64,000 bases of DNA, taken from contig NZ_WEZG01000016.1 of the NCBI RefSeq assembly GCF_009176975.1, positions 1-64,000 of the forward strand, given 5' to 3'. The translations under genes were made by a program, and so were the position numbers. Source of the DNA: Aureimonas psammosilenae (lineage in GTDB: Bacteria > Pseudomonadota > Alphaproteobacteria > Rhizobiales > Rhizobiaceae). Positions 57,004-64,000 of the stretch are shown here, in pieces. The first letter of the stretch is position 1. The number at the start of each line of letters is the position of its first letter. A model generated the notes under the pieces. The model saw only the letters and a list, made by a program, of their open reading frames with translations, was not told where the DNA came from and ran no database searches.

Positions 57004-57259
57004 GGGGATCGTCTCCGACGGAATTCCGCCCGGCTAGTATCAGATGATCTAGTTGACGTGAAAGGGTGTAGGGCGATCCCCGATCGTCATCGGGTCAACT
57101 TCAAACCAAGCCCCCATGGTCCAATCAATGAGACTTGGACCGTCTAACATCGTTGGATCTCGGGAATTATCTCAGATCCTTCGCAGAAATGTCCGATACG
57201 AAACCGCTTCATGATCCAAAGCAGAACTTCTCGGATAAATGAATCGAAGGAATCGGACC

Positions 57260-57619
57260 TCATTCAACCGTAACGGTGTAGGTGCGCTCCGCTCCATCAC
57301 CTGCCTTCAAGGCGAAGCTGTCGACACCTTTGAAGTCGGGCGACGACGTGTAGAAGACAACGATGGCAGGAACGGAAAGTGACGGACATTGAGCGATCTT
57401 CTCGGTGGTTACCGTTCCTCGAACGAGACGGATCTGCCCGTGCTGCGCCAGCTTGGCGGGCGTCACTGCCTGCGGTTCCACTGGCTTGCAGTCCGACCCC
57501 ACCGACCCGATCCAGCCCAGCCGTACTTCTTTTCCAGACTGCGTATGCCCTTGTTCCTGTGCAACCGCCGGGATCGCAGACAAAACCGACACCAAGGTTG
57601 CGAGATGCAGAAGGCGCAT
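57260..57619 (-). CDS. Small secreted protein with an Ig/cadherin-like fold
   Basis: A 119-residue protein with a signal peptide (VSVLSAIPAVAQEQ). The mature part has two cysteines (SDCKPVE and AQCPSL) that could form a disulfide, and an end like bacterial cadherin-like repeats: VVFYTSSPDFKGVDSFAL then YTVTVE. The start at 57619 is set by GAGGAG nine bases upstream; a longer frame is not coding. Function is unknown. It is periplasmic or extracellular. Confidence 0.7.
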   Translation of the reverse strand: MRLLHLATLVSVLSAIPAVAQEQGHTQSGKEVRLGWIGSVGSDCKPVEPQAVTPAKLAQHGQIRLVRGTVTTEKIAQCPSLSVPAIVVFYTSSPDFKGVDSFALKAGDGAERTYTVTVE

Positions 57620-57859
57620 GACGTAGCTCCTCTTGTTCAATGTCGGCGTGCCTACACGCCAATCGTGGCGCGGACACGATTGGCTCAGTCTTTCTGCCCC
57701 TGAATGCAGATCGCCCGAGGAGACGGAATGTGGATGATGAGCAAGAATATTCTGAACAAGCTTATGGCTAGCATGACGTATGAGACAAGCTCGTTTGCGA
57801 TGGGCAGAAGCTGTCATATCAGTTAGAGATACTCATCCTGAGAGCTTGAGGGCGGACCT

Positions 57860-58297
57860 ATGAAGATGAAGCTGGCCCTGATGGCGGTGGCAGCGATGAC
57901 GATGACGGGCTGCGTCGGCACCGACATCATGTCCTCCGTTTCGCCCTCAGTGGGCACGAGTCCGCAATTCGGCTATCCCGGCGTCGAGCGCTCATCCCTG
58001 CCGGCGCTCGCTGCCTCGCCGGTCGTGGCCGCTGGCGTTGCCGAACAACGTCCAGCCGCTGGAATGCCTGTTTCAGTCGTTGCCCTTCAAACACCGACGG
58101 CACCTGTTGCACCGCATCGCGTTTACGACGAAGCGCACGATCCGGCATTCAAGCCGCTTCTGGCCGAAAGCCGTCCGACGAACGATGCGCAGGACCTTCC
58201 GCTCCAAGCCAACGGGGTTTTGCGTCTGCCGCCTCCGGCCAAGCTCGATATCATCGACATCGCCGATACGCGCGCCTCGCTCCAGTCCGAGGACTGA
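57860..58297 (+). CDS. Small lipoprotein
   Basis: A 145-residue protein with a hydrophobic N-terminus and a lipobox MTGC near residue 18, so it is probably a lipoprotein. The rest is Ala/Pro/Ser-rich and likely unstructured, ending in an acidic tail (IADTRASLQSED). The next gene begins 25 bases downstream. I recognise no family. Confidence 0.7.
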   Translation: MKMKLALMAVAAMTMTGCVGTDIMSSVSPSVGTSPQFGYPGVERSSLPALAASPVVAAGVAEQRPAAGMPVSVVALQTPTAPVAPHRVYDEAHDPAFKPLLAESRPTNDAQDLPLQANGVLRLPPPAKLDIIDIADTRASLQSED

Positions 58298-58322
58298 TCC
58301 GCTGCTCGCTGGACCGGGCGAA

Positions 58323-59189
58323 GTGGCGGTTGCCATCAGCGTTTATCGCCCGGACATGGTGCTTCTGGAGCGTCTGCTCGCTCGCGTTTCCGGTGCCGGC
58401 GCGCCCATCCACCTTCATATCGACGGTCCCGTTGGCGAAGCAATTGGGGCAGAGGATCTGGCCCGCCTGCAGGGCGATACGGCCCTCCACGTCACCCAGA
58501 GCCCACGCAACGAAGGCATCGCCGCCGTTTTGAACCGGCTGGCAGACGCAGCGAAAGGCCAGAATTGCGCTTTCGTGCTTTATTTCGACCAGGACTCCGA
58601 GCCGGACAGCGACCTCGCCAGCCGACTTCTCGCCGCTTTCCGGGCGATCGAGGCGAAAGGCGCGCGTCCCGCCGCGATCGGCCCCCTGCCCGTGGCGCAC
58701 GATCCGCTTCATTCCAAGGCGCCGCGCTATCGTTGCCGGGAGATGCCGGGCGCCGAGGGCGGCGTGCCGGTGGATTATCTCATCACGTCGGGAAGTCTCA
58801 TTTCCCTGGTTGCGCTCGCCGCCATCGGCCCCTTCGAGGAGCGCTACCGCATCGACGCGGTGGATGTGGAATGGTGCTTTCGCGCCTGGTCGCGCGGCTT
58901 TTCGGTCTGGCTTCTGGAGGAGGCCGAAATGCCGCATCGCGTGGGTTCCGGCGTGGTACGCGTCGGGCCGATCGCCTTTCCGAGCCAGAACCCGTCGCGC
59001 ATGGGGACCTATATGCGCAACCAGTTCCACATGCTGCGCCTGTCGCATGTGCCGGCGCGCTGGAAGCTGCGCACCCTCGCCTATGTGCCGCTGCAAGGGC
59101 TGGTCTATGCCGCCAAGCGGCCGGGCGAACGCTGGCGGACCGCTTGGACGCTGGGGCGCGCCGCCTGGGAAGGCCTCCGGCTTCGCTAG
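58323..59189 (+). CDS. Family 2 glycosyltransferase (rhamnosyltransferase-like)
   Basis: A 288-residue GT-A transferase. It has VAISVYRPDMVLLERLL, NEGIAAVLNRLADAA, YFDQDSEPDSDL and the acceptor-side block DYLITSGSLISL, then RIDAVDVEWCFRAWSRG. These are the signatures of the rhamnosyltransferase-like GT2 group. GTG at 58323 gives the expected short N-terminus; the open frame begins earlier inside the lipoprotein gene. It is apart from the main glycan locus but could contribute to the same polymer. Confidence 0.88.
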   Translation: MAVAISVYRPDMVLLERLLARVSGAGAPIHLHIDGPVGEAIGAEDLARLQGDTALHVTQSPRNEGIAAVLNRLADAAKGQNCAFVLYFDQDSEPDSDLASRLLAAFRAIEAKGARPAAIGPLPVAHDPLHSKAPRYRCREMPGAEGGVPVDYLITSGSLISLVALAAIGPFEERYRIDAVDVEWCFRAWSRGFSVWLLEEAEMPHRVGSGVVRVGPIAFPSQNPSRMGTYMRNQFHMLRLSHVPARWKLRTLAYVPLQGLVYAAKRPGERWRTAWTLGRAAWEGLRLR

Positions 59190-59279
59190 TTCTGGAAAGC
59201 GCGGACCGCCGTATTTACGCCGCGCCGTAATTGCGCTTTCTCATGGCCCGACCGATCCTTCGAAGACTTCGAGCGCACC

Positions 59280-59498
59280 ATGAACGTCTACCAGTTCAAA
59301 CCCAAGCAGGCGCCCAAGCCCAAGCGTCGGCCTCCGGCCTTCGGGTCCAGCGCGTGGCTTCCCTTCGCGCTGGTGTTTCTGGGCGCGCTCGGCCTTTTCC
59401 TGTCCGGCCTTGGGTCCGATCTCGGGATCGCCCTCACCGCCATCCTGGTCGTGGTCGTGGGCGCGGCTCTTTCCGGCGATCTGCCGCACCGTCGCTGA
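59280..59498 (+). CDS. Small membrane protein
   Basis: A 72-residue protein with a basic proline-rich N-terminus (YQFKPKQAPKPKRRPP) and two hydrophobic helices (about 26-44 and 49-66). Similar small proteins are widespread in Rhizobiales with no assigned role. A bidirectional hairpin terminator begins at its stop codon. Confidence 0.6.
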   Translation: MNVYQFKPKQAPKPKRRPPAFGSSAWLPFALVFLGALGLFLSGLGSDLGIALTAILVVVVGAALSGDLPHRR

Positions 59499-59525
59499 AA
59501 AGCGTATCGCCGTAGATACGCTTTT
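59498..59525. terminator. Bidirectional terminator between convergent genes
   Basis: A perfect 11-bp stem (AAAAGCGTATC / GATACGCTTTT) with a six-base loop lies between the small membrane protein gene and the convergent isomerase gene. The A and T runs flanking the stem allow it to work in both directions. Confidence 0.85.
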
Positions 59526-59542
59526 ACGGCTCTGACGAGGCC

Positions 59543-60337
59543 TCAGAGCTCATCGATCCAGCCGATCCCGCCCTGCGTATCGCCGCTCGGCTTGTATTCG
59601 AGCCCGATGAGCCCGCGATAATGGATCTCGTCCAGGATGCGCAGGATGTGGCGCACATCCACCTCGCCGCGATCGGGCTCGGTCCGGTCAGGCACGGAGG
59701 CGAGCTGGACATGCCCGATCAGGGACGCGTGGCGGCGAAGGCGCGTTGTCAGATCGCCCTCCATGATCTGGAGGTGATAGATGTCGAACAGAATCTTGAT
59801 GTTGGGCGCGCCGATCTCGGCAATGATGGCTGCGACATCGTCGGAACGGCTGACGAGATAGTTCGGCCTCTCGCGAAGGTTCAAAGGCTCCAGAAGGAGC
59901 GTCACGCCCACCTTCGCCGCTTGCCCCGCACCCCATGCCAGATTTTCCCGGAAGGTGCGAAGAGCGTCCTCACGATCCGCCGGCTTCACGATGCCCGCCA
60001 TGACATGCACCATCGGTGTTTCGAGCGCTTCGGCATAGCGGAGCGCTTCGCGAAAATCACGGCGGAAAGCCTCTTCCCGGCCCGGCACCCCGGCCAACCC
60101 CCATTCGCCGGCGGCAAGATCGCCCGGCGCCGTGTTGAGCGCCGTCATCGCGACATGCCGTGCTTCGAGCCGCGCTTTCAGGACGGCGAGGTCGACATCA
60201 TAGGGAAAATGGCATTCGACCTTGTCGAAGCCGGCATCGGCTGCCGCGTCGATCCGGTCGAGAAACGGCAGATCGGGGAAAAGCAGCGCGATATTGGCCG
60301 TCAGCCGGCGTCGGTCGAAAGAAGAGGCTTGCCGCAT
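59543..60337 (-). CDS. hyi: Hydroxypyruvate isomerase family protein
   Basis: A 264-residue TIM-barrel enzyme interconverting hydroxypyruvate and tartronate semialdehyde in the family's main reaction. It has FLDRIDAAADAGFDKVECHF, LLLEPLNLRERPNYLV (metal-binding Glu), FDIYHLQIMEGD with the Asp/His ligands, and the terminal YRGLIGLEYKPSGDT with the second Glu. The start is 60337; an ATG at 60361 is also possible. No glyoxylate carboligase or reductase gene is nearby, so pathway assignment rests on the family. Confidence 0.87.
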   Translation of the reverse strand: MRQASSFDRRRLTANIALLFPDLPFLDRIDAAADAGFDKVECHFPYDVDLAVLKARLEARHVAMTALNTAPGDLAAGEWGLAGVPGREEAFRRDFREALRYAEALETPMVHVMAGIVKPADREDALRTFRENLAWGAGQAAKVGVTLLLEPLNLRERPNYLVSRSDDVAAIIAEIGAPNIKILFDIYHLQIMEGDLTTRLRRHASLIGHVQLASVPDRTEPDRGEVDVRHILRILDEIHYRGLIGLEYKPSGDTQGGIGWIDEL

Positions 60338-60486
60338 CCTCGTGTCGTTCCCTCCAACCATCGCGCCTTCCCGGTATGAGAGCGAAGGTCCCAACTGACC
60401 CTTCCGGTTCTGCAGATGCACGGATGGATCGGGTTTTGGAAGGCCCCAAGCGTAAAGCCGCAAATACGCTTCCACGCTTCATCGTA

Positions 60487-61353
60487 TCAACGGGAGAAGC
60501 GTTTGGCGCCGGCGACGCAGAAGACGACGGAGCCTGCGGCGGCGACCATGGTCCAGGCCACGGGCTCGCCGAGGAGGAGACCCGCGAGAGCCAGGCCCAG
60601 AAAGGGCTGGAGAAGCTGCAACTGGCCGACGCCCGCGATGCCGCCGAGGGCGAGTCCCCGGTACCAGAACACGAAGCCGACCAGCATGGAGAACACCGAC
60701 ACATAGGCGAGGCCCGCCCAGGCGGAGGTCGCGATGGCGTGGAGGCCAGTGGCGGGAAGCGTCAGGAGGCCGAGCGGAACGGTGGCGGGCAGCGCCAGAA
60801 CGAGGGCCCATGAGATGACCTGCCAGCCTCCGAGCCGCCGCGACAGGGCGGCGCCTTCGGCATAGCCGAGCCCGCAGACGAGAATCGCCACCAACATCAG
60901 AAGATCGCCGGACAACGATGCGGGGCCGCTTTCGTGAAGCGCGAAACCCGCCACGATCAAGGCGCCGAGAACGGAGAAGAACCAGAACGGCGCGCGTGGC
61001 CGTTCGCCGCCGCGCAGGACCCCGAACAAGGCGGTCGCGAGCGGCAGAAGGCCGATAAAGACGATGGAATGGGCCGAGGTGACGTGCTGGAGCGCCAGGG
61101 CGGTCAGAAGCGGGAAACCCACCACCACGCCGAGCTCCACCACGAGAAGCGAAACCATGTCGCCGCGCCGGGGTCGCTTCTGGCGCAGGGCGAACAGGAG
61201 GACGATGGCGAGAAGAGCGGCGATCACTGCGCGCGCCGCCGTGAGAAACAAGGGTGAGAACCCCTCCACCGCAACGCGCGTCGCCGGCAGGGAGCCGCTG
61301 AAAATCACCACGCCAAGGAGCCCGCTGCCCCAGCCCCGCATTCCCGTCGCCAT
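60487..61353 (-). CDS. EamA-family (DMT) transporter
   Basis: A 288-residue inner-membrane protein with about ten helices in two EamA repeats (GLLGVVIFSGSLPATRVAVE in the first; SVFSMLVGFVFWYRGLALGG and QPFLGLALAGLLLGEPVAW in the second). These often export metabolites or amino acids. The start at 61353 has GAGGGG about eight bases upstream. It is divergent from the MocR regulator across an operator-containing gap, an arrangement commonly meaning the regulator controls the transporter. Confidence 0.9.
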   Translation of the reverse strand: MATGMRGWGSGLLGVVIFSGSLPATRVAVEGFSPLFLTAARAVIAALLAIVLLFALRQKRPRRGDMVSLLVVELGVVVGFPLLTALALQHVTSAHSIVFIGLLPLATALFGVLRGGERPRAPFWFFSVLGALIVAGFALHESGPASLSGDLLMLVAILVCGLGYAEGAALSRRLGGWQVISWALVLALPATVPLGLLTLPATGLHAIATSAWAGLAYVSVFSMLVGFVFWYRGLALGGIAGVGQLQLLQPFLGLALAGLLLGEPVAWTMVAAAGSVVFCVAGAKRFSR

Positions 61354-61417
61354 GTTTCGACCCCTCGTCTTCAAAGCGGATCGTTACGCGTGGGGATCTG
61401 GTGCGGCCAGAAACACT

Positions 61418-61462
61418 CCCATACAATTGAGCCGAACCGTATGGGCAATGGATTCCATACGG
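61418..61462. promoter_or_regulatory. Probable MocR operator
   Basis: Three alternating half-sites lie upstream of the regulator: CCATAC at 61419, GTATGG at 61439 and CCATAC(GG) at 61455. The outer part is an inverted repeat (CCCATAC / GTATGGG) and the inner part another (CCGTATGG / CCATACGG). It sits in the divergent region between the EamA and MocR genes, as expected for MocR binding. Confidence 0.65.
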
Positions 61463-61476
61463 CCAAGAGATCGGCG

Positions 61477-62886
61477 ATGCGGCGAAACGGGGCGGGACCG
61501 AAAACAGGGCAAGCGATGGAGGCCATCCGCGCCAGGATCGCGAGCCGCGCGCTGCGAGCCGGCGACCGGCTTCCTTCCGTGCGGCGGCTCGCCGAGGCGA
61601 TGGCGATCTCGCCGTCCACCGTGGTGGAAGCCTATGAACGGCTTGCCGCCGAAGGAATGGTGCGGGCGCGGCCCGGCTCCGGCTTCTTTGTGGCCAGTGC
61701 CGCCGCGATGCCGGTGCCGCTGACCGAGCTGGGCTTGAAGCTCGACCGGGCGGTGGACCCGTTCTGGGTGTCGCGCCAATCGCTGGATGCGGGGAAAGAG
61801 GTTTTGAAGCCCGGTTGCGGCTGGATGCCGGCGGACTGGATGCCGGACGCCGCGATCCGCCGGGCCGTGCGCCAGCTCGGCAAGGCGGACAACGGGACGC
61901 TTACCGATTACGGCACGACGCTCGGGCTTCCTGCCCTCCGCCAGCTTCTCACGCGCCGTTTCGCCGCCGAAGGGTTGGATGCGGCACCGGACAGCATCAT
62001 CCTCACGGGATCGGGCAGCCAGAGCCTCGATCTCGTCTGCCGGCTTCTCCTGCGCCCGGGCGACGCGGTTCTCGTGGACGACCCCTGTTATTTCAACTTT
62101 CAGGCGCTTCTGCGCGCCCATGGCGCGAACGTGGTCGGCGTGCCCTACCGCACCGACGGGCCGGACGTGGAGTGCTTCGCCGAGCGCGTAGGCCAGCACC
62201 GGCCCCGGCTTTATCTCACCAATTCGGCACTTCACAATCCGACGGGCGCGAGCCTGAAGGCGCAGACCGCGCACCGCCTCCTCAACATCGCCAGCGTCCA
62301 CGACATGGTGGTGGTCGAGGACGACATTTTCGCCGATCTGGAGCCAGAGCCTTCCCCGCGCCTCGCCATTCTCGACGGACTTCGCCAAGTGATCCGCGTC
62401 GGCAGCTTTTCCAAGACCCTGTCGGCGTCCATCCGCTGCGGCTATGTCGCGGCGCGGCCCGACTGGATCGAGGCGCTGGTCGACCTTCAGGTGGCGACGA
62501 GTTTCGGAAGCTGTAGCCCGGCGGCGGCAGCCGTGGTTCACGCGGCGCTGAGCGAGGGAGGCTATCGCCGGCACTTGGCGGATCTGCGCCGCCGCTTGTC
62601 GCGCGCCCGGCACGAGGTGGCGGAGAAGCTCGAAGGGATCAGCATCCGCCCCTGGCTCAGCCCGCGCGGCGGCTTTTATCTCTGGTGCGCCCTGCCAGAG
62701 GAGCGCGATGCGGCCGAGCTTGCGCGAGCGGCTTTGCGGGAAAACGTGGTTCTGGCGCCCGGCAACGTCTTCAGCATCTCGCAATCGGCGCAAAGCTTCA
62801 TGCGTTTCAACGTGGCGCAGATGCAGGACCCGCGCGTCTTCGACGTTCTGAGCGACGCACTGGCGGCGCCGATCAGGGAAAGGTAG
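61477..62886 (+). CDS. MocR/PdxR-type regulator (GntR HTH fused to aminotransferase fold)
   Basis: A 469-residue protein. A GntR-type winged helix lies at the N-terminus (RALRAGDRLPSVRRLAEAM, STVVEAYERLAAEGMV). A fold-type I aminotransferase-like domain follows, with VLVDDPCYFNFQALL, LTNSALHNPTGAS and the PLP-lysine motif GSFSKTLSASIRCGY. The start at 61477 leaves the palindromic operator outside the gene; ATG 61441 is in frame but would lie inside the operator. It probably regulates the divergent EamA transporter in response to PLP or an amino compound. Confidence 0.92.
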   Translation: MRRNGAGPKTGQAMEAIRARIASRALRAGDRLPSVRRLAEAMAISPSTVVEAYERLAAEGMVRARPGSGFFVASAAAMPVPLTELGLKLDRAVDPFWVSRQSLDAGKEVLKPGCGWMPADWMPDAAIRRAVRQLGKADNGTLTDYGTTLGLPALRQLLTRRFAAEGLDAAPDSIILTGSGSQSLDLVCRLLLRPGDAVLVDDPCYFNFQALLRAHGANVVGVPYRTDGPDVECFAERVGQHRPRLYLTNSALHNPTGASLKAQTAHRLLNIASVHDMVVVEDDIFADLEPEPSPRLAILDGLRQVIRVGSFSKTLSASIRCGYVAARPDWIEALVDLQVATSFGSCSPAAAAVVHAALSEGGYRRHLADLRRRLSRARHEVAEKLEGISIRPWLSPRGGFYLWCALPEERDAAELARAALRENVVLAPGNVFSISQSAQSFMRFNVAQMQDPRVFDVLSDALAAPIRER

Positions 62887-62896
62887 AGCGTAACAG

Positions 62897-62930
62897 CGTA
62901 AAGCCGCAAAACCGTGGATACGGCTTTACG
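62897..62930. terminator. Hairpin downstream of the MocR gene
   Basis: A perfect 10-bp inverted repeat (CGTAAAGCCG / CGGCTTTACG) with a 14-base loop lies 11 bases after the MocR stop. There is no strong T-run. A direct repeat of GCTTTACGG follows the right arm. It may end the regulator transcript. Confidence 0.5.
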
Positions 62931-62952
62931 GCTTTACGGATCTCGACCGAAA

Positions 62953-63032
62953 GAGGCTCAGAGGCTCAGAGGCTCAGAGGCTCAGAGGCTCAGAGGCTCA
63001 GAGGCTCAGAGGCTCAGAGGCTCAGAGGCTCA
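62953..63032. repeat. Ten tandem copies of the octamer GAGGCTCA
   Basis: Exactly ten perfect copies of an eight-base unit lie between the convergent MocR and rpsU genes. On the rpsU strand the unit is TGAGCCTC, and the copy nearest rpsU supplies the rpsU stop codon (TGA at 63030-63032). Perfect identity implies a young or slippage-prone array. It is a simple-sequence repeat, not a CRISPR. Confidence 0.95.
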
Positions 63033-63287
63033 GGAAGCGGTAGCCGGACGGGCGCCCCTCGGGGGAGCTTTCTTCGGCATGGGCAGAAGGCCTTCGCGCT
63101 GCGCCTGCTTGCGCATCGCCTTGCGGGCGCGCCGCACGGCTTCCTGCTGTTCGCGCACGCGCTTCTCGGAAGGCTTCTCGTAGGCTCGGCGCGCGCGCAT
63201 CTCGCGAAACACGCCTTCCCGCTGCAGCTTGCGCTTCAGCGCCCGCAGCGCCTGTTCCACATTGTTGTCGCGAACGTCTACCTTCAC
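63030..63287 (-). CDS. rpsU: 30S ribosomal protein S21
   Basis: An 85-residue basic protein. [19 protein letters not shown] opens the S21 signature. [20 protein letters not shown] and [20 protein letters not shown] follow, with an alphaproteobacterial C-terminal extension ([10 protein letters not shown]). It binds the 30S platform during initiation. The stop codon is made by the first unit of the octamer repeat, so contraction or expansion of the array would leave the protein unchanged as long as one unit remains. Confidence 0.95.
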   Translation of the reverse strand: MKVDVRDNNVEQALRALKRKLQREGVFREMRARRAYEKPSEKRVREQQEAVRRARKAMRKQAQREGLLPMPKKAPPRGARPATAS

Positions 63288-63338
63288 TTAAGCTCTCCTT
63301 CGCGCCCGCGATCTGCAACTCGCAAGGCTGGGGCGTTC

Positions 63339-63482
63339 CTATTTGGCGGACGCCTTCTTGACGCTTTTGCGCGCCGGTTTGACGGGTTCGGGCGGGGTGG
63401 CGGCCTCGGCTTCCTCGCGGAGCTTGCGCAACCTCGCCGTCTTGTCGGCAGTGGCCTTCGCTTCGCCCGCGATCAAAGACAT
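63339..63482 (-). CDS. Short basic Lys/Ala/Pro-rich protein
   Basis: A 47-residue protein starting MSLIAGEAKATADKTARLRK, with a helical start and a Lys/Pro-rich end (PVKPARKSVKKASAK). AAAAGGGG precedes the ATG at good distance. An in-frame ATG at 63560 would add 26 residues. Short proteins of this kind are common in Rhizobiales; no function is known to me. Confidence 0.5.
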   Translation of the reverse strand: MSLIAGEAKATADKTARLRKLREEAEAATPPEPVKPARKSVKKASAK

Positions 63483-63837
63483 GGCCGACCCCTTTTCGTG
63501 GCCGTTGTTCGGCGCGCGAAAAGCGGCATTGGCCTTGGAGGCGGTGTCGTCATCGACCATGTGCGTTGCCTTCGACGATTTCCGGCTCGCGAGGCACCGG
63601 CGCGGTCCATCCGAAGAACTCGATGGAACCGGCTTTGCCGCCCTGAAACCGGAACAACCACCGGAACGAGGTTCCGATGGCTGCAAATGGGAAAATGGAT
63701 GCCACGTCGTCTGCGACGCGGCACCCGGACACCGAACTTGGCTGCCGCCAGTACATCCGTGGTCGGCAGAAAGTCGCTGCTTTCACAACGGCCCGGCACC
63801 CTCACGAGGCGCCCGGCCGCGGATCGAAATCAGGAGA
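63483..63837. other. Intergenic region with no firm gene
   Basis: About 355 bases between the short basic protein gene and the cold-shock gene. A 78-codon minus-strand frame (63550-63786) is open but lacks a clear start context and matches nothing I recognise. The region should contain the leader of the basic protein gene and the terminator of the cold-shock gene. Confidence 0.4.
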
Positions 63838-64000
63838 TCAGCCAGCCTGCAGATTGTCGGCGGACTGCTTGCCCGTGCGACGATCGGCGACGAGCTCGTA
63901 GGTCACCTTCTGACCTTCGGTCAGGCCGGACAAACCCGCGCGCTCGACGGCGCTGATATGGACGAAAGCGTCCGGACCGCCGTTATCGGGGGCGATGAAC
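63838..64000 (-). CDS. Cold-shock protein (CspA family), 5' end outside the window
   Basis: Only the last 54 codons are in the window. The RNA-binding motif DAFVHISAVERAG (RNP2) and the end TEGQKVTYELVADRRTGKQS with the final SADNLQAG are typical of the alphaproteobacterial CspA family. It binds single-stranded RNA and acts as an RNA chaperone. The start lies beyond base 64000. Confidence 0.93.
   Translation of the reverse strand, partial: FIAPDNGGPDAFVHISAVERAGLSGLTEGQKVTYELVADRRTGKQSADNLQAG

Noticed and set aside
62953-63032. Octamer array considered as a CRISPR
   Set aside because: Units are eight bases with no spacers; no cas genes nearby.
62685-63956. 423-codon frame running through the octamer repeat with RLRGSEAQ repeats
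   Set aside because: It overlaps the MocR end, rpsU and the short basic protein gene on other frames, and the peptide repeat is just the translated octamer.

Overview
The window is high-GC DNA, about 60% by eye, from an alphaproteobacterium. Celabc-type cellulose genes, rhizobial-style regulators, an EamA/MocR pair and a short rpsU suggest Hyphomicrobiales (Rhizobiales), possibly near Aurantimonas/Aureimonas. That placement is inference, since no rRNA marker is present. No tRNA, rRNA or CRISPR array was seen.

Region 1 (1-10.1 kb) is an eroded accessory segment. It holds a 5'-truncated serine recombinase, pieces of IS630- and IS3-family elements, and a two-component signalling patch. The patch contains a CheY-like receiver, an OmpR-type regulator, a frameshifted paralogue of it, a LuxR-type HTH protein and a large hybrid histidine kinase. 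It also has two small proteins that look paralogous and a proline/alanine-rich protein translationally coupled to one of them. Region 2 (10.1-16.4 kb) has a TonB-dependent siderophore receptor, an SDR oxidoreductase, an AraC regulator, and remnants of an alpha/beta hydrolase and a PLP aminotransferase.

Region 3 (16.8-24.4 kb) is a tight cellulose operon: bcsA, bcsB, bcsZ and a TPR protein that stands where bcsC would be but has no outer-membrane barrel. An RND efflux pump remnant follows.

Region 4 (25-57 kb) is a large surface-polysaccharide and protein-export locus. rfbC and rfbB lie at its left and rfbA near its middle; rfbD is not in the window. A minus-strand block of eight genes, mostly overlapping by 1-13 bases, encodes GtrA, a GT2, a flippase-like protein, an APH-fold kinase, a HAD phosphatase, a nucleotidyltransferase, a polytopic membrane protein and a CysC-type kinase. 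Next come glycosyltransferases (RgpF-like, GT2, GT4-like), an 861-residue sulfotransferase/coiled-coil/WsaF-like fusion and two methyltransferases. Three RTX calcium-binding proteins, one of them an M10 metalloprotease, are interleaved with a type I secretion ABC transporter and its HlyD adaptor. The block ends with a glycosyltransferase and an ABC polysaccharide exporter (Wzt/Wzm type). A highly expressed-looking 1064-residue RTX protein beside type I secretion and glycan-export genes resembles the arrangement of the Caulobacter S-layer locus, and this is the most interesting system here.

Region 5 (57-64 kb) is ordinary chromosome: small secreted and lipoprotein genes, a GT2, hydroxypyruvate isomerase, a divergent EamA transporter/MocR regulator pair with a visible operator, rpsU abutting a ten-copy octamer repeat, and the end of a cold-shock protein gene.
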